Shown here one piece after another: positions 1-10,083 of a stretch of 64,000 bases of DNA. Both the position numbers and the translations under genes were made by a program. The notes beneath the pieces are model-generated. The model saw only the letters and a list, made by a program, of their open reading frames with translations, was not told where the DNA came from and made no database searches. Position 1 is the stretch's first letter. Each line of letters begins with the position of its first letter. This DNA comes from Pelomonas sp. V22 (GTDB lineage Bacteria; Pseudomonadota; Gammaproteobacteria; Burkholderiales; Burkholderiaceae_C), in assembly GCF_030014915.1 (NCBI RefSeq), contig NZ_JAGIXS010000001.1:372001-436000 (forward strand). Reading direction: 5' to 3'.

Positions 1-1146
1 GGAGATCCACAGCGGCACCTCGATGCCGGACAGCACGTCGGAGCCGGCCGACGCAGCAGCGCCGCCCTGCTTCTTGCCGAACATGGACTTGAAGGCATTG
101 GTGAACAGCTCGGGCTTGGCCGCGAGGCTCACCAGGGCGCCGACCACCATCATGGTCACGCCCCACCACAGCGACCATTGGTTGACGATCTCGATGCGGC
201 TCAGCGGCACCAGCGCGCCATTGATGCCGACGCGCGGCGCGATATCGCCGGCCTGGATCATCAGCGGCGCGAGCAGCAGGAAGTTGACGCAGGCGCCAAT
301 CATGCAGCTGGTGGCCACGGCGATGCCCATCAGGCCGCCCGTGCCTATCATGGCCAGGTCCAGCGTGGCGCGCAGGCCGAGCACACGGAAGTCGGTGCCG
401 AGGATCTTGGGGATGGCCCAGTCCAGCTTGGCGGCAGCCTGGTAGTAGTAGGTGTCGATGCGTTCGTGCAGCACCCAGGCGGCTTGCGCGCCAAAGGCCT
501 TGACCTGCAACAGCTTCATCCAGCCATCGCTGATGATGGCCTGGTAGATCGCGGCGCCCAGCGCCGTGAAGCCCAGCACGCGGGCCTTGAACATGCCCTC
601 GCCAGCGTCGCCGGTGTAGAGCGAATCCAGCACCACGCCGCTGGCCCGGCCTTCGGGGAACGGCAGCTGCTCTTCATTGATGAAGCGCCGTTTCATCGGG
701 AAGGCCACCAGCACGCCGAGGATGGCCACGACGATCATCCACAGCATGATCTGCCACCAGGGCGGGATATTGCCGGTCACCAGCATGTAGGCGCCGAGGC
801 CGGCGTACAGCGGGCTCACCACATAGCCCGAGGCGGTGGCGATCGACTGGGTGCAGTTGTTCTCGAGGATGGTGAAGTCGGCCGCCAGGCCCGCGCCGTG
901 CAGGATGCGGAACAGCGCAAAGGCGAGGATCACCGAGGTCAGGCCCACGCCCAGCGTGATGCCGGTCTTGGCGCCGATGTAGAGGCCGGTGGCCGAGAGG
1001 ATGCCGCCGAGCATGAAGCCCATCAGGGCCGAACGCACCGTCAGCTGCGCCATCTCGCCACGATAGACCTGGCTGAACCACCACTGATCTTTCTGCCCCC
1101 GCGTCCAGTTGCGGGTTTGCTCGTCGGTCAACTGATGGATGGCCAT
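1..1146 (-). CDS. OPT/YSL-family oligopeptide transporter, C-terminus cut by window edge
   Basis: Inner-membrane transporter of the OPT superfamily, which moves small peptides or metal chelates with a cation gradient. The reading frame is open from an ATG at 1146 to base 1, giving the first 382 residues; a full OPT protein is roughly 600-700. After a hydrophilic start of about 35 residues come repeated hydrophobic segments. The motifs TGLYIGAKTG (near residue 53) and FPEGRASG (near 165) are typical of bacterial OPT proteins. The gene is alone on this strand here, about 240 bases from the tRNA-Pro gene. The substrate cannot be told from sequence. Confidence 0.85.
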   Translation of the reverse strand, partial: MAIHQLTDEQTRNWTRGQKDQWWFSQVYRGEMAQLTVRSALMGFMLGGILSATGLYIGAKTGITLGVGLTSVILAFALFRILHGAGLAADFTILENNCTQSIATASGYVVSPLYAGLGAYMLVTGNIPPWWQIMLWMIVVAILGVLVAFPMKRRFINEEQLPFPEGRASGVVLDSLYTGDAGEGMFKARVLGFTALGAAIYQAIISDGWMKLLQVKAFGAQAAWVLHERIDTYYYQAAAKLDWAIPKILGTDFRVLGLRATLDLAMIGTGGLMGIAVATSCMIGACVNFLLLAPLMIQAGDIAPRVGINGALVPLSRIEIVNQWSLWWGVTMMVVGALVSLAAKPELFTNAFKSMFGKKQGGAAASAGSDVLSGIEVPLWIS

Positions 1147-1327
1147 GGATATCGCTTCTTGGTCGGTGACGATGGCGGCAACTCGGTCGCCACGGGGAGT
1201 GCCTTTTGGGCAGGTACCGGTCGGGTCCGGCGTTTTCGGCGCGCGATTTTCACCGGCCGCCGTCAGGAAGGCAGTCGGACTTGCCCGGAGGACCGCCCCC
1301 CGCAGAACGGTTCTTACAAAACGGCTC

Positions 1328-1370
1328 TTAAAAAAGCAAAAGCCCGCAGCGAGAAACTCGATGCGGGCTT
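1328..1370 (-). terminator. Intrinsic terminator after tRNA-Pro
   Basis: Read leftward, AAGCCCGCA (1362-1370) pairs with TGCGGGCTT (1340-1348) around a 13-base loop and is followed by a T-rich tract. It lies just downstream of the tRNA-Pro 3' end and would end that transcript, and any read-through from addA. Confidence 0.8.
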
Positions 1371-1384
1371 GCTAGTTTTAATCT

Positions 1385-1461
1385 TGGTCGGAGTACAAGG
1401 ATTCGAACCTTGGACCCCCTGCTCCCAAAGCAGGTGCGCTACCAGGCTGCGCTACACTCCG
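1385..1461 (-). tRNA. tRNA-Pro (anticodon TGG)
   Basis: A 77-base cloverleaf on the minus strand. The 7-base acceptor arms CGGAGTG and TACTCCG pair with one G-T pair, the T loop is GGTTCGAATCC, and the anticodon stem CCTGC/GCAGG encloses TTTGGGA, with anticodon TGG. The terminal CCA is encoded (1385-1387). It begins 14 bases after the addA stop codon and may be co-transcribed with it. Confidence 0.95.
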
Positions 1462-1475
1462 ACAAGACCGCCATT

Positions 1476-4400
1476 CTAGCCTGATTCCACGAGCCTTCCG
1501 TCAGAAGTGATGAAAGCCGTGCGAATAATTTCTCCGGGCTGCAGCGCCGACACCGCACGGCGATAGCGGCGCAACTGCTCAACGTAGTCTGGGTTCCGCT
1601 CGGGCGCCGGGTTCAGCTTGTAGTCCAGCACCCACCAGGTCCTGTCATTCATGCAGACCAGGCGGTCAATGCGCTGATCCATGCCATCGAGGCTGACAGC
1701 CACTTCGTTGCCGGACCAGAGCAGTTGATCCGTCTTGAAGAATGGCGCGCAATCCTTGCTTTGAAGAATCGCCATGGCGCTGCGCTCCAGCGCCTGACTG
1801 CGCTTGGCATCAAGCCCATACATCTGGGCTGCGCTGGCCAGCAATCGCGGCAAGGCCTGTGGTGCCGGGCCGCTGGCCCATTCGAGCACGCGATGCAGGG
1901 CTTCGCCGAGCGCGGCGCTGGCCGGGTCCTCGGCTTCGCCTCCAGCGGCCGGACGCGGCGCAGGCAGCGGCGGGGCGGCTGGCAGATCCAGCCAGCGAGC
2001 CGGCACCGCCGCACTCAGCCCCCCTTCCCCGGATGGCGGCAGCCAGGGGGCCGACAGCGGTTGCAGACGACTCCACCAGCTCGCATGGCTGCCGGCACGC
2101 AGCGAGGGCGTGCGGCTCAGCACCAGGCGCGAGCGGGCCCGCGTCATCGCCACATAAAGCGCATTGAGTTCCTCACGCTGGCGCTGTTCGCGCTCTTCAT
2201 CGAGCAGCGCCTGCAGTGCCGGCGGCGCCTTGCTTTCCGAGGCGAGGAAGGCCACGCGCTGTGGACGCTCTGCCTGCACCGGCCAGTCGATCAAGAGCGT
2301 GGCACTCTCCGCCCGAGCCGGTGCAGCCTCGGCATCAAGGAGGAACACCACATCGGCCTCCAGACCCTTGGCGCCATGCACCGTCAGCAATTGCACCGCC
2401 TCGCTCTCGGCCGGCGCGCTCAGGGTGAGCGCCCGGCTCTTCAAGGCACGGACGAAGCCATAGAGGCTCGCATAGCGGCCGCCATCGAGATCGAGCGAGA
2501 GCGCCAGCAGTGCCTCGATCGCGTGCACCCGCGCGCGCCGCTCCGACGGTGGCACGACGGCCAGCAGCCGTTGGATCAGCTCGCCCTCATGGACGATCTG
2601 GTCCAGCAGCTCATGCGGGCTGCGGCGGCCCACACGAGCCGACCAGGCGGCCAGCAAGCGTGCCGCGCGCGGCAAGGCTTCACCTGGCGCCTCACCGCAT
2701 TGCAGCGCAGACCACCAGCTGCCATCGAATGCTGCCGACTGCTCGGCGAGCCACAGCAGGTCGGCCTCGCTGGCGCCGAACAGCGGGCTGCGCAAGGCAT
2801 GGGCCAGCGAGAGCTTGTGACTGCTCGACGCCAGCACATCGAGCAGTGCAATCAGGTCGCGCACATCGGGCGCATCCAGCAGCGCCTGATCCTCGGGTGC
2901 CGCGTGGGCGATGCCGGCCGCCTTCAAGGCCTGGGCCAGCACGCGCAGCGGCTCGCGTTTGCGGGCCAGCACGAAGATCTGACCCGGCCTCAACCGCCCC
3001 GGGCCGAGCAACTCTTGAATCGCCACCACCACGGCCTGCGCCTCGGCCGCCCGGCGGTGCAACTCGGCCTCGCGGCGCGCCTGGCTGAGTGAGGGCCGCC
3101 AGGCCTCGTCCACGCCGTCGTCAGGCTTGCTGATTGAGGCCGCCGCCACTTCAAGATGGAACAAGCCATCCAGCGCGCCCGGCGCCGCCACCTCGGTCGT
3201 GTGGGCGCGGAAGTCCGGGTACTGCAGGGCCGCGCGGGCCGACTCGAACACCTCGTTGACCGCGCTCAGCACCGGCAGCGCATTGCGCCGCGTGTGATCA
3301 CAGGCCAGCACCGCGCCGCCCAGCGCCTGCTGCACGAACTCGCGTGCAGCGGCGAACACGCGCGGCTCGGCTCGGCGGAAGCGGTAGATGCTTTGCTTGG
3401 GATCGCCAACGATGAAGACCGCCGGCGCATTGGCGCCCGCACCGGCATACGAAGCCAGCCAGCCGTACAGCGCATGCCATTGCAGCGGGCTCGTGTCCTG
3501 GAATTCGTCGATCAGCAGGTGCCGCACCTGCGCGTCCAGCCGCTGCTGCACCCAGCCCGACAGCTGCGGATCGGCCAGCAGCGCGAGCGCGCCACGCTCC
3601 AGGTCGTTCATGTCCACGAGGCCACGCTGCCGCTTGAGGCGCTCGAAGGCCTCGATCAGCACCAGGGCCAGGCGCGACATGCGGCGGTGGTCCTCGCGAG
3701 CCCGGTGCTGGGCACGGGCTCGCGCCAGACGCTCAAGCTGGTCGAGGCAAGCGCCGATCTCGGGGTCATCGCCCAGGCTTTTGCGGGGCTCCCCCTTGGC
3801 GGTGAAAAGCGCCGCCCAGACGGCTGCAAATGCAGCGTCTTCAGCCTCGTGCGTCAGCCCCAGCTCGACAGCGCTGCCGGCCTTGCGTGCCTTGGCCGTC
3901 TTGCCAGCGCCAAGCAGGACGCCGAGCGCAGAAAGCCGCTGACGCTGCCCGGCAAACAGCTGCAGCGGATCCACCAAGCCGTCGAACTCAGGACCGATGG
4001 CCTCCGCGCCGGGCATGCCATCCATCAAGGAGGATTCGGCGAGGCGCAACTCGACCCGCTTGTCGAAGGCCGCCTCCAGCCAGCGCTGCACCGTGTTGCG
4101 GCCACGCTCGGAGACCAGGGCCTGGTAGTCCGCCAGCAAGGCCGCGTCGGCGAGCACAGCGGTGTTGAAGCGCTGCCAGAGCTGGGGCATCAGCTCGCTT
4201 TCGTCTTCCAGCAATTGCAGCTCGGCGGAAATGCCTTCGCGCTGCAGGAGCTCCAGCGGCGCCACGCGCAGCAGCTGCGCAAACCAGGCATGGAAGGTGC
4301 GAATCTCGACCGAGCGTCCCTGTCCCAGCAAGCGCTCCTGCAGACCGGCCAGCAGCGGCTCGGCGGCACGAGCCTCTTCGGCCGCCATGCCACGCGCAAT

Positions 4401-4685
4401 CAGTTCGCTGACGCGGCGCTCGGCCGTGCAATGCGAAAACTCATGCAGCCATTCCGACAGGCGCTGGCGCATCTCGCCGGCGGCCTTGCGGGTGAAGGTG
4501 ATGGCCACGATGTCCTGCGGCGCAACGCCATCCAGCAGCGCACGCAGGATGCGCGAGACCAGCATCCAGGTCTTGCCCGCGCCAGCGCAAGCCTCGACCA
4601 CCACGCTGCGGCGCGGGTCGCAGGCGATGGCATAGAAACGGCTGCGCTCGACCAGGCGAGCGTCCACGGTGTAGGCCGCTTGCAT
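1476..4685 (-). CDS. addA: AddA/RecB-like UvrD-family helicase with C-terminal nuclease domain
   Basis: Helicase-nuclease subunit for processing double-strand DNA ends before RecA loading. The 1069-residue protein has a superfamily 1A helicase core: Walker A GAGKT at residues 35-39, the Walker B-type LLIDEFQDTSPLQW, GDPKQSIYRFRRAE and LTVHGAKGLE. A PD-(D/E)XK nuclease domain lies at the C-terminus, with DYK at 1021-1023. The ATG at 4685 is chosen because it overlaps the addB stop codon by one base (TGATG), a translational-coupling arrangement; an upstream in-frame ATG would lie deep in addB. The partner gene is AddB-like rather than RecC-like, so the pair is called AddAB. Confidence 0.88.
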   Translation of the reverse strand: MQAAYTVDARLVERSRFYAIACDPRRSVVVEACAGAGKTWMLVSRILRALLDGVAPQDIVAITFTRKAAGEMRQRLSEWLHEFSHCTAERRVSELIARGMAAEEARAAEPLLAGLQERLLGQGRSVEIRTFHAWFAQLLRVAPLELLQREGISAELQLLEDESELMPQLWQRFNTAVLADAALLADYQALVSERGRNTVQRWLEAAFDKRVELRLAESSLMDGMPGAEAIGPEFDGLVDPLQLFAGQRQRLSALGVLLGAGKTAKARKAGSAVELGLTHEAEDAAFAAVWAALFTAKGEPRKSLGDDPEIGACLDQLERLARARAQHRAREDHRRMSRLALVLIEAFERLKRQRGLVDMNDLERGALALLADPQLSGWVQQRLDAQVRHLLIDEFQDTSPLQWHALYGWLASYAGAGANAPAVFIVGDPKQSIYRFRRAEPRVFAAAREFVQQALGGAVLACDHTRRNALPVLSAVNEVFESARAALQYPDFRAHTTEVAAPGALDGLFHLEVAAASISKPDDGVDEAWRPSLSQARREAELHRRAAEAQAVVVAIQELLGPGRLRPGQIFVLARKREPLRVLAQALKAAGIAHAAPEDQALLDAPDVRDLIALLDVLASSSHKLSLAHALRSPLFGASEADLLWLAEQSAAFDGSWWSALQCGEAPGEALPRAARLLAAWSARVGRRSPHELLDQIVHEGELIQRLLAVVPPSERRARVHAIEALLALSLDLDGGRYASLYGFVRALKSRALTLSAPAESEAVQLLTVHGAKGLEADVVFLLDAEAAPARAESATLLIDWPVQAERPQRVAFLASESKAPPALQALLDEEREQRQREELNALYVAMTRARSRLVLSRTPSLRAGSHASWWSRLQPLSAPWLPPSGEGGLSAAVPARWLDLPAAPPLPAPRPAAGGEAEDPASAALGEALHRVLEWASGPAPQALPRLLASAAQMYGLDAKRSQALERSAMAILQSKDCAPFFKTDQLLWSGNEVAVSLDGMDQRIDRLVCMNDRTWWVLDYKLNPAPERNPDYVEQLRRYRRAVSALQPGEIIRTAFITSDGRLVESG

Positions 4686-7306
4686 CACAAGGCCTCCTCG
4701 GACCAGTCGTCGCGCCGGCACAGGCCGCGCATTTCACAGAAGCCGCAGGCCCGGCCCTCGCCCAGCGCCGGCAGGGCCGCGCCCTGCTCCATCGCCAGCA
4801 GGTCCTGCTCCAGCCCGTCGATCAGCAAGGCGGCGCTGTGCTCGACGTCGGCATGGCTCACGGCCACGATGCCGCTGCTGTCGTCAAGCGCCAGGTACTC
4901 TGCCTGCAGCGCTGCGCCGGCGTCGCGCATCAGCGCGGCATAGACAGCCAGCTGCGTGTCTTCAGGCGGGCGGGCGACCTTGTCCTTCAGGCCGGCCACG
5001 CTGCCGGTTTTGTAGTCGATCAAGAGCAGGGAGCCATCGGCCTGACGGTCGATGCGGTCCAGGCGGCCGCGCAGGACCAAGGGCGCCAAGGCATGGCCAG
5101 ACTCGCTCCATGGCTGCAGCTCGCGCGCCTGCTCGCCAGCCTCGTAGCGCGCACCGGCGGCCTCGTGCTCGGCGAGCCAGACCAGGTAGCGCTCGGCGAA
5201 GCGGTCAAAGCTCGCGCGGTAGGGCAGGAACTCGGCCGGTGGCAGGCCTTGCGCCAGCTCGTCGGCCAGGCTGGCCAGCAGCTCGGCATCGGGCTTGGCG
5301 CCACGCTCCTGATGGAAGCGATGCAGGAGCGCATGCAGCCAGCTGCCGTAGTCGCTCTTGTCGAGTTCGGCTTCCAGCTCGGGCGATTCCTGCAGCTTCA
5401 GCAGGACTCGGGCGAAGAATTGGTAGGGGCAGTCGCGCAGCGATTCAATGGCGCTGGCCGACAGGCTGGCCGGCACACGGCCGGGCGCCGCGGCGGCCGC
5501 CCTCGCCTGCGCTTGCGGCGCGATCTCTATAGGCGGGCGCGGATCGACCCAGGGCTGCAATCCCACATGGCCCGCGCGCTGCAGGGCCAGCGACAAGCGG
5601 TCGAGCAAGGGGCTGGCGGCCAGCGGCTCGCTGCCCTGCCGGGTGCAGCGCAAGAGCGTCAGGGCCTCGGCGCGCAGCAGCTGCGTGAAGGCTGCCGCGC
5701 TGGCTTCGCGGCGCTGCTGCAGCGTGGGCAGCCCAAGGCGTGCGGCCAGGCGATCGCTGATCAAGGCCGGCCCGGCCGTGGCCGCGCCCAGTTGCGCATC
5801 GGCACCGGGTAGCACGATGGCACCGAACGGCCGCAGCATGGCGCGGGCCAGCGGCGTCACCAGCACTTGCGCCTGTTCGGGCGCGGGGGGCAGGTACTGC
5901 TGGGCTTCCAGCGTCTGGTCTATCCAGGCCAGGAAGCCGGCCGCATCGAGCAAGGTCTGCTGCAGCATGTGTTCATGCGCGCTGCCGGGCCAGGGCTGGC
6001 GCTGCAGCCACAGCGCATCAAGCAAGGGCTGGCCGGCATCGAGGGCGATCAAAGGCTCCTCGGCCTGCAGGCGCTGCAGTAGCTGTTTCAGGCCATCCAG
6101 CCAGGCCTGCAGGCTGCGCTCGGACGGGCCTTCAGTGAACTGGCGCACGGCGCTGCGCGCCAGGCGCCAGAGGCTGAGGCTGGCCTCGGACAACTCATCG
6201 AAACGCACCGACTGCGGCGTGCGCCAGCCGCGCTTGCGGCACAGGGCCTCCAGCACAGGCAGGGCCTGATCGTCGAGGTGAGCGCGCAACTGGCGGCAGG
6301 TTTCGCTCTTCAGCAAGGCCAGCCATTCGTCCAGCGTGGCCTGGGGGGCTGCGGCTCGCAACAGGCTCATCAGGTGGGCGGCGGCCGGCGAGGTGGCGAG
6401 AGTCCAGCCGGTTTCATCGGCCAGGCCAACACCGCGACGCTCCAGCAAGGCCCGCACACGGCGCAAGAGCACGCGGTCCTGCGCGATCAGGGCCACCGGT
6501 GCGCGGCCGGCTTGCAGATGGGCCAGCACGGCGGCCGCGCTGCATTGCGCCTGGTCCTCGAAGTTCTCGCACAGGGCCTGTTCCAGCAGGGCCGGCGCAT
6601 GGGCGACCTCGTCCAGTTCTAAGTCGGCCTTCAAGACCAGGGCCGGAATGCCGCGTGCCTCAGCGTCAGCCAGCAGGGCCTCAGCCAGCGGATCACTGCC
6701 GCCCGCCTGCAACACCATCCAAGCACTCGGGCGCAGAGCGAACAGCACATCAGTGGCGGCAGGCCGAGTGTCAGACGCCGCCCATTCCAGCGCGACCAAG
6801 CTCAGTGCCGACTCAAAGCGGCCCGGCGTCTCGGCCTGCACCGCGATGCGCGCCTCGGCCCAGAAGGCCTCACGCTGCTGCGGCGCACGCTGGTGGGAGG
6901 CCCGCAGCATCTGCTGGGCTGCCTCCACCAGGCGGTCGACGGCGAGGTCGAAGGCCCGGCCATCCTGGCGGCGCAGGGCCTGGGCCCAGGATTGTTGGGC
7001 CAGCAGGGCCTTGGCGCTCAGCGCGTCGATGGCGGCGTCGAAGCTGATCTGCAAGGCCTCGGCCAGGCCCGTCGGCGCCAATGCCGAGGCGAGGCTGTGC
7101 GTGGTCTCGACGCGCGGCAGCCAGCGGCCCTGCTGCATCCAGGAGCGCCGCGCCGGGGCCAGGTGTTGCGCGAACGGAAGTATCAGCACGGCATCGCGGG
7201 CTTCCAGACCCCGCTCGCGCAGCCAGCCAATGCCCTGCTCGGCCACCCGCGCCCAGATTGCCGCCGCCCCATGCTGCCCATCCAGCGGCAGGTTCATTCT
7301 GTCCAT
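4685..7306 (-). CDS. addB: AddB-like PD-(D/E)XK nuclease, probable iron-sulfur protein
   Basis: Partner subunit of the AddAB end-processing complex, 873 residues. The C-terminal nuclease domain has LLIDYKTG (D764, K766). A cysteine set, C626 (in RDCPYQFF) and C854-x2-C857-x5-C863, matches the 4Fe-4S arrangement described for AddB. The N-terminal part shows no Walker A motif, unlike Bacillus AddB. The start at 7306 follows AGGGG closely; an ATG at 7297 is an alternative. Divergent from trxA across 97 bases, and overlapping addA at its end. Family assignment is firm; the extent of helicase-like folds in the first 500 residues is not visible by eye. Confidence 0.82.
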   Translation of the reverse strand: MDRMNLPLDGQHGAAAIWARVAEQGIGWLRERGLEARDAVLILPFAQHLAPARRSWMQQGRWLPRVETTHSLASALAPTGLAEALQISFDAAIDALSAKALLAQQSWAQALRRQDGRAFDLAVDRLVEAAQQMLRASHQRAPQQREAFWAEARIAVQAETPGRFESALSLVALEWAASDTRPAATDVLFALRPSAWMVLQAGGSDPLAEALLADAEARGIPALVLKADLELDEVAHAPALLEQALCENFEDQAQCSAAAVLAHLQAGRAPVALIAQDRVLLRRVRALLERRGVGLADETGWTLATSPAAAHLMSLLRAAAPQATLDEWLALLKSETCRQLRAHLDDQALPVLEALCRKRGWRTPQSVRFDELSEASLSLWRLARSAVRQFTEGPSERSLQAWLDGLKQLLQRLQAEEPLIALDAGQPLLDALWLQRQPWPGSAHEHMLQQTLLDAAGFLAWIDQTLEAQQYLPPAPEQAQVLVTPLARAMLRPFGAIVLPGADAQLGAATAGPALISDRLAARLGLPTLQQRREASAAAFTQLLRAEALTLLRCTRQGSEPLAASPLLDRLSLALQRAGHVGLQPWVDPRPPIEIAPQAQARAAAAAPGRVPASLSASAIESLRDCPYQFFARVLLKLQESPELEAELDKSDYGSWLHALLHRFHQERGAKPDAELLASLADELAQGLPPAEFLPYRASFDRFAERYLVWLAEHEAAGARYEAGEQARELQPWSESGHALAPLVLRGRLDRIDRQADGSLLLIDYKTGSVAGLKDKVARPPEDTQLAVYAALMRDAGAALQAEYLALDDSSGIVAVSHADVEHSAALLIDGLEQDLLAMEQGAALPALGEGRACGFCEMRGLCRRDDWSEEAL

Positions 7307-7403
7307 CGCTCCCCTTGCCCCTCTGCCCCGAGGGCTTCAGACCTTTGTGTCAGAATCATTGTGCATTGAACCCCGGCCGGCTCGGCCCGCCCAAGGACAT
7401 TCC

Positions 7404-7733
7404 ATGAGCAGCGAATTGATCAAACATATTTCCGATGCATCCTTCGATGCCGACGTGCTCCAAGCCGACAAGGCCGTGCTGGTCGACTACTGGGCCGAAT
7501 GGTGTGGCCCCTGCAAGATGATCTCCCCCATCCTGGACGAAGTCTCCAAGGACTACAAGGACAAGCTGCAGATCACCAAGATGAACGTGGACGAGAACCG
7601 CGAAGTGCCGGCCAAGTTCGGCATCCGCGGCATCCCGACGCTGATGCTGTTCAAGGGCGGCCAGCTCGCCGCCACCAAGGTCGGCGCACTCTCCAAGGCC
7701 CAGTTGACGGCCTTCCTGGACGCCAATCTATAA
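7404..7733 (+). CDS. trxA: Thioredoxin
   Basis: Cytoplasmic disulfide reductant, recycled by thioredoxin reductase (a trxB lies at 27.6 kb). The 109 residues form a complete thioredoxin fold with active site WCGPCK (C34, C37) and the cis-proline motif GIPTLMLF. The ATG at 7404 gives the standard length. It sits upstream of rho in the same direction, an arrangement found in many betaproteobacteria. No clear terminator separates the two, so partial read-through into rho is possible. Confidence 0.97.
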   Translation: MSSELIKHISDASFDADVLQADKAVLVDYWAEWCGPCKMISPILDEVSKDYKDKLQITKMNVDENREVPAKFGIRGIPTLMLFKGGQLAATKVGALSKAQLTAFLDANL

Positions 7734-7746
7734 TTCGCTCCAACCT

Positions 7747-7786
7747 GTCGCCGCGAGGCACTCGCCAGAGCCCACCTCGCAGCGAC
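7747..7786 (+). other. Inverted repeat in the trxA-rho spacer
   Basis: GTCGCCGCGAGG (7747-7758) and CCTCGCAGCGAC (7775-7786) form two arms of twelve bases with one mismatch, just after trxA. No T-run follows, so it may be an RNA-stabilising hairpin rather than an intrinsic terminator. The rest of the 236-base spacer is the rho leader, where Rho autoregulation is known to act in other bacteria. Confidence 0.45.
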
Positions 7787-7969
7787 AGCAGAACTGCCAA
7801 CACGCCCCTCGCGGCGCGTGGACTCGGCGCCCAAGCTCCCTTGAATTTGTTTTTTGTTGGTTCCTGCCGCGCAATGTCTGCGGTCTGATTCCATAGGCAG
7901 CGCTGGTCGCCGAAGTATTTGTCCCATGGCTCTTGGCAGGGCCTCCGGACCACCCACCAGGGTTATTCC

Positions 7970-9232
7970 ATGCATCTTTCAGAACTGAAAGCGCTTCACG
8001 TCTCCGCCCTGATCAAGATGGGCGAAGAGCTCGAGATCGACAACGTCGCCCGCCTGCGCAAGCAGGAGCTGATGTTCGCGATCATGAAGAAGCGCGCCAA
8101 GGCCGGCGAACAGGTGTTCGGCGACGGCGTGCTCGAAGTGCTGCCCGACGGCTTCGGCTTCCTGCGCTCCATCGAAGCCAGCTACATGGCCTCGACCGAC
8201 GACATCTACCTGTCGCCGAGCCAGATCCGCCGCTTCAACCTCCACACCGGCGACATGATCGAAGGCGAAGTGCGCGTCCCCAAGGACGGCGAGCGCTACT
8301 TTGCCCTCGTCAAGGTCGACCGCGTGAACGGCTCGACGCCCGAGGAGAGCAAGCACAAGATCATGTTCGAGAACCTGACGCCCTTGTTCCCCAAGGAACA
8401 GTTCAGGCTTGAGCGCGACATCAAGGGCGACGAGAACACGGTCGGCCGCATCATCGACCTGATCGCGCCCATCGGCAAAGGCCAGCGCGCCCTGCTCGTG
8501 GCCCAGCCCAAGACCGGCAAGACGGTGATGATGCAGCACCTCGCGCACGCGTTGGTGGCCAACCATCCCGACTGCCACCTGATCGTGCTGCTCGTCGATG
8601 AGCGTCCGGAAGAAGTGACTGAAATGCTGCGCACGGTGCGCGGCGAGGTCATCTCCTCCACTTTCGACGAGCCGGCCGCGCGCCACGTGCAGGTCGCCGA
8701 AATGGTGATCGAGCGCGCCAAGCGCCTGGTCGAGATGAAGAAGGACGTGATCATCCTGCTGGACTCGATCACGCGCCTGGCTCGCGCCTACAACAACGTC
8801 CTGCCCTCGTCGGGCAAGGTCCTGACCGGTGGTGTGGACGCCAACGCCCTGCAGCGCCCCAAGCGCTTCTTCGGCGCGGCCCGCAATGTCGAGGAAGGCG
8901 GCTCGCTGACCATCATCGGCACGGCCCTGATCGACACCGGCTCGCGGATGGACGAAGTCATCTACGAAGAGTTCAAGGGCACCGGCAACTGCGAAATCCA
9001 CCTGGATCGCCGCATGGCCGAGAAGCGCGTCTACCCGTCCATCCTGATCAACAAGTCCGGAACCCGGCGCGAAGAGCTGCTCCTCAAGCCCGAGATCCTG
9101 CAAAAGAGCTGGATCCTGCGCAAGCTGCTCTACAACATGGACGAGATCGAGGCGATGGAGTTCATCCTCGACAAGATGAAGGCTTCCAAGAACAACCACG
9201 ACTTCTTCGACATGATGCGTCGGGGTGGGTGA
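7970..9232 (+). CDS. rho: Transcription termination factor Rho
   Basis: Hexameric RNA-dependent ATPase that ends transcription at rut sites. The 420-residue protein starts [12 protein letters not shown] at the ATG at 7970, matching the family's N-terminus; earlier in-frame codons are leader. It contains the RNA-binding cold-shock-like domain (DGFGFLRS), Walker A ([11 protein letters not shown]), the Walker B region ([16 protein letters not shown]) and the conserved C-terminal region ending in [10 protein letters not shown]. Followed by its own intrinsic terminator. Confidence 0.98.
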   Translation: MHLSELKALHVSALIKMGEELEIDNVARLRKQELMFAIMKKRAKAGEQVFGDGVLEVLPDGFGFLRSIEASYMASTDDIYLSPSQIRRFNLHTGDMIEGEVRVPKDGERYFALVKVDRVNGSTPEESKHKIMFENLTPLFPKEQFRLERDIKGDENTVGRIIDLIAPIGKGQRALLVAQPKTGKTVMMQHLAHALVANHPDCHLIVLLVDERPEEVTEMLRTVRGEVISSTFDEPAARHVQVAEMVIERAKRLVEMKKDVIILLDSITRLARAYNNVLPSSGKVLTGGVDANALQRPKRFFGAARNVEEGGSLTIIGTALIDTGSRMDEVIYEEFKGTGNCEIHLDRRMAEKRVYPSILINKSGTRREELLLKPEILQKSWILRKLLYNMDEIEAMEFILDKMKASKNNHDFFDMMRRGG

Positions 9233-9330
9233 GTGAGGACCGAGGACATGCCCTGCGGCATGTCCGACGCCTCATGAACGACGGCTCGCGTCCTGCGCGA
9301 GCCGGCCTGGCGATGATTGAAGGCCTTCGA

Positions 9331-9360
9331 AGCGCCACCTCAAGGTGGCGTTTCTCATTT
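9331..9360 (+). terminator. Intrinsic terminator of rho
   Basis: CGCCACC (9333-9339) pairs with GGTGGCG (9344-9350) around a TCAA loop, followed by TTTCTCATTT, about 100 bases after the rho stop. Confidence 0.8.
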
Positions 9361-9366
9361 CTAGGC

Positions 9367-9372
9367 TACAAT
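9367..9372 (+). promoter_or_regulatory. Probable -10 element of rpmE2 promoter
   Basis: TACAAT in the context GGCTACAATCCG, 84 bases upstream of the L31 start. This GC-flanked TACAAT/TATAAT style recurs before other genes in the window. No good -35 is visible. Confidence 0.5.
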
Positions 9373-9456
9373 CCGCGTTTTTCCGCCGCCAGAAAGTGCG
9401 CTCGCATGGTGCGAACGTGGCTCCCGGCACTGAAACAGCTACGGCGAGAGGTTCCC

Positions 9457-9708
9457 ATGAAAGACGGCATTCACCCCAATTACCGCGACGTGGTCTTCGT
9501 TGACCAGTCCAACGGCTTCCAGTTCGTGACGCGTTCGACCGTCTCGACCAAGGACACGATCGAGATCGACGGCAAGACCCTGCCGCTGGTCAAGCTGGAA
9601 ACCACCAGCGAATCGCACCCGTTCTACACCGGCCAGCAAAAGAGCATCGACAACCTGGGCGGCCGCGTCGAGAAGTTCCGCAACAAGTTTGCTCACATCC
9701 GCAAGTGA
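9457..9708 (+). CDS. rpmE2: 50S ribosomal protein L31 type B
   Basis: Large-subunit ribosomal protein of 83 residues. It has no cysteines, so it lacks the zinc-binding CxxC of type A L31, and the spacing ([31 protein letters not shown]) is that of type B. The ATG at 9457 is preceded by GAGAGG. Its own promoter and terminator make it a monocistronic unit. Confidence 0.96.
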   Translation: MKDGIHPNYRDVVFVDQSNGFQFVTRSTVSTKDTIEIDGKTLPLVKLETTSESHPFYTGQQKSIDNLGGRVEKFRNKFAHIRK

Positions 9709-9738
9709 TGGCGGCTGCTTCGGCAGCAGCACACAAAG

Positions 9739-9764
9739 AAGCAGCCGCGAGGCTGCTTTTTTTA
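9739..9764 (+). terminator. Intrinsic terminator of rpmE2
   Basis: AAGCAGCC (9739-9746), loop GCGA, GGCTGCTT (9751-9758) and a run of seven T. Confidence 0.92.
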
Positions 9765-10083
9765 TTGCTCTTCGCGCATTGATTTGTGATGACTCGTCGG
9801 ACGCCACAGCCAAGGTGCGGCAGGCGAGACCGACATGGGCAGGCAAGGTGTTCAGCCTTGCAACAACCCCAGCTTCACTCACATTTGGTCAGCTCGCCTG
9901 ACGTAGTGGCCCGCCAGAGCGCAGTTACTGACGGTCTTGGCCTCGGGCACCTCCATCGCGAGCTGAACCGCTACTACCGGAAACTCCCTCATCAGCGCCT
10001 GCAGCTTCACCGGGAGCTCACAGATCAACCTTGCCCGCTGCAACGCGCAACAGCCTTGCCACAGGTCTGCCAGCGCTACGTGC
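9765..10083. other. Gene-free stretch with no recognised function
   Basis: About 320 bases between the rpmE2 terminator and the tusA stop codon. On the minus strand a frame is open for 71 codons (10094 down to the stop at 9879-9881), with a possible ATG at 9992 for a 37-residue peptide (begins MREFPVVAVQLAMEV). About three quarters of its third positions are G or C, somewhat below the neighbouring genes. I do not recognise the peptide. It may be a decayed gene, a tusA 3' region or chance. No RNA gene, repeat or terminator is evident. Confidence 0.3.

Noticed and set aside
674-1084. 136-codon minus-strand frame inside the OPT gene
   Set aside because: Wrong frame: the frame from the ATG at 1146 encodes the transporter without interruption to the window edge.
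7415-7430. TTGAT-like half sites near the start of trxA resembling an FNR box
   Set aside because: They lie in the trxA coding region and the second half does not match at the required spacing.
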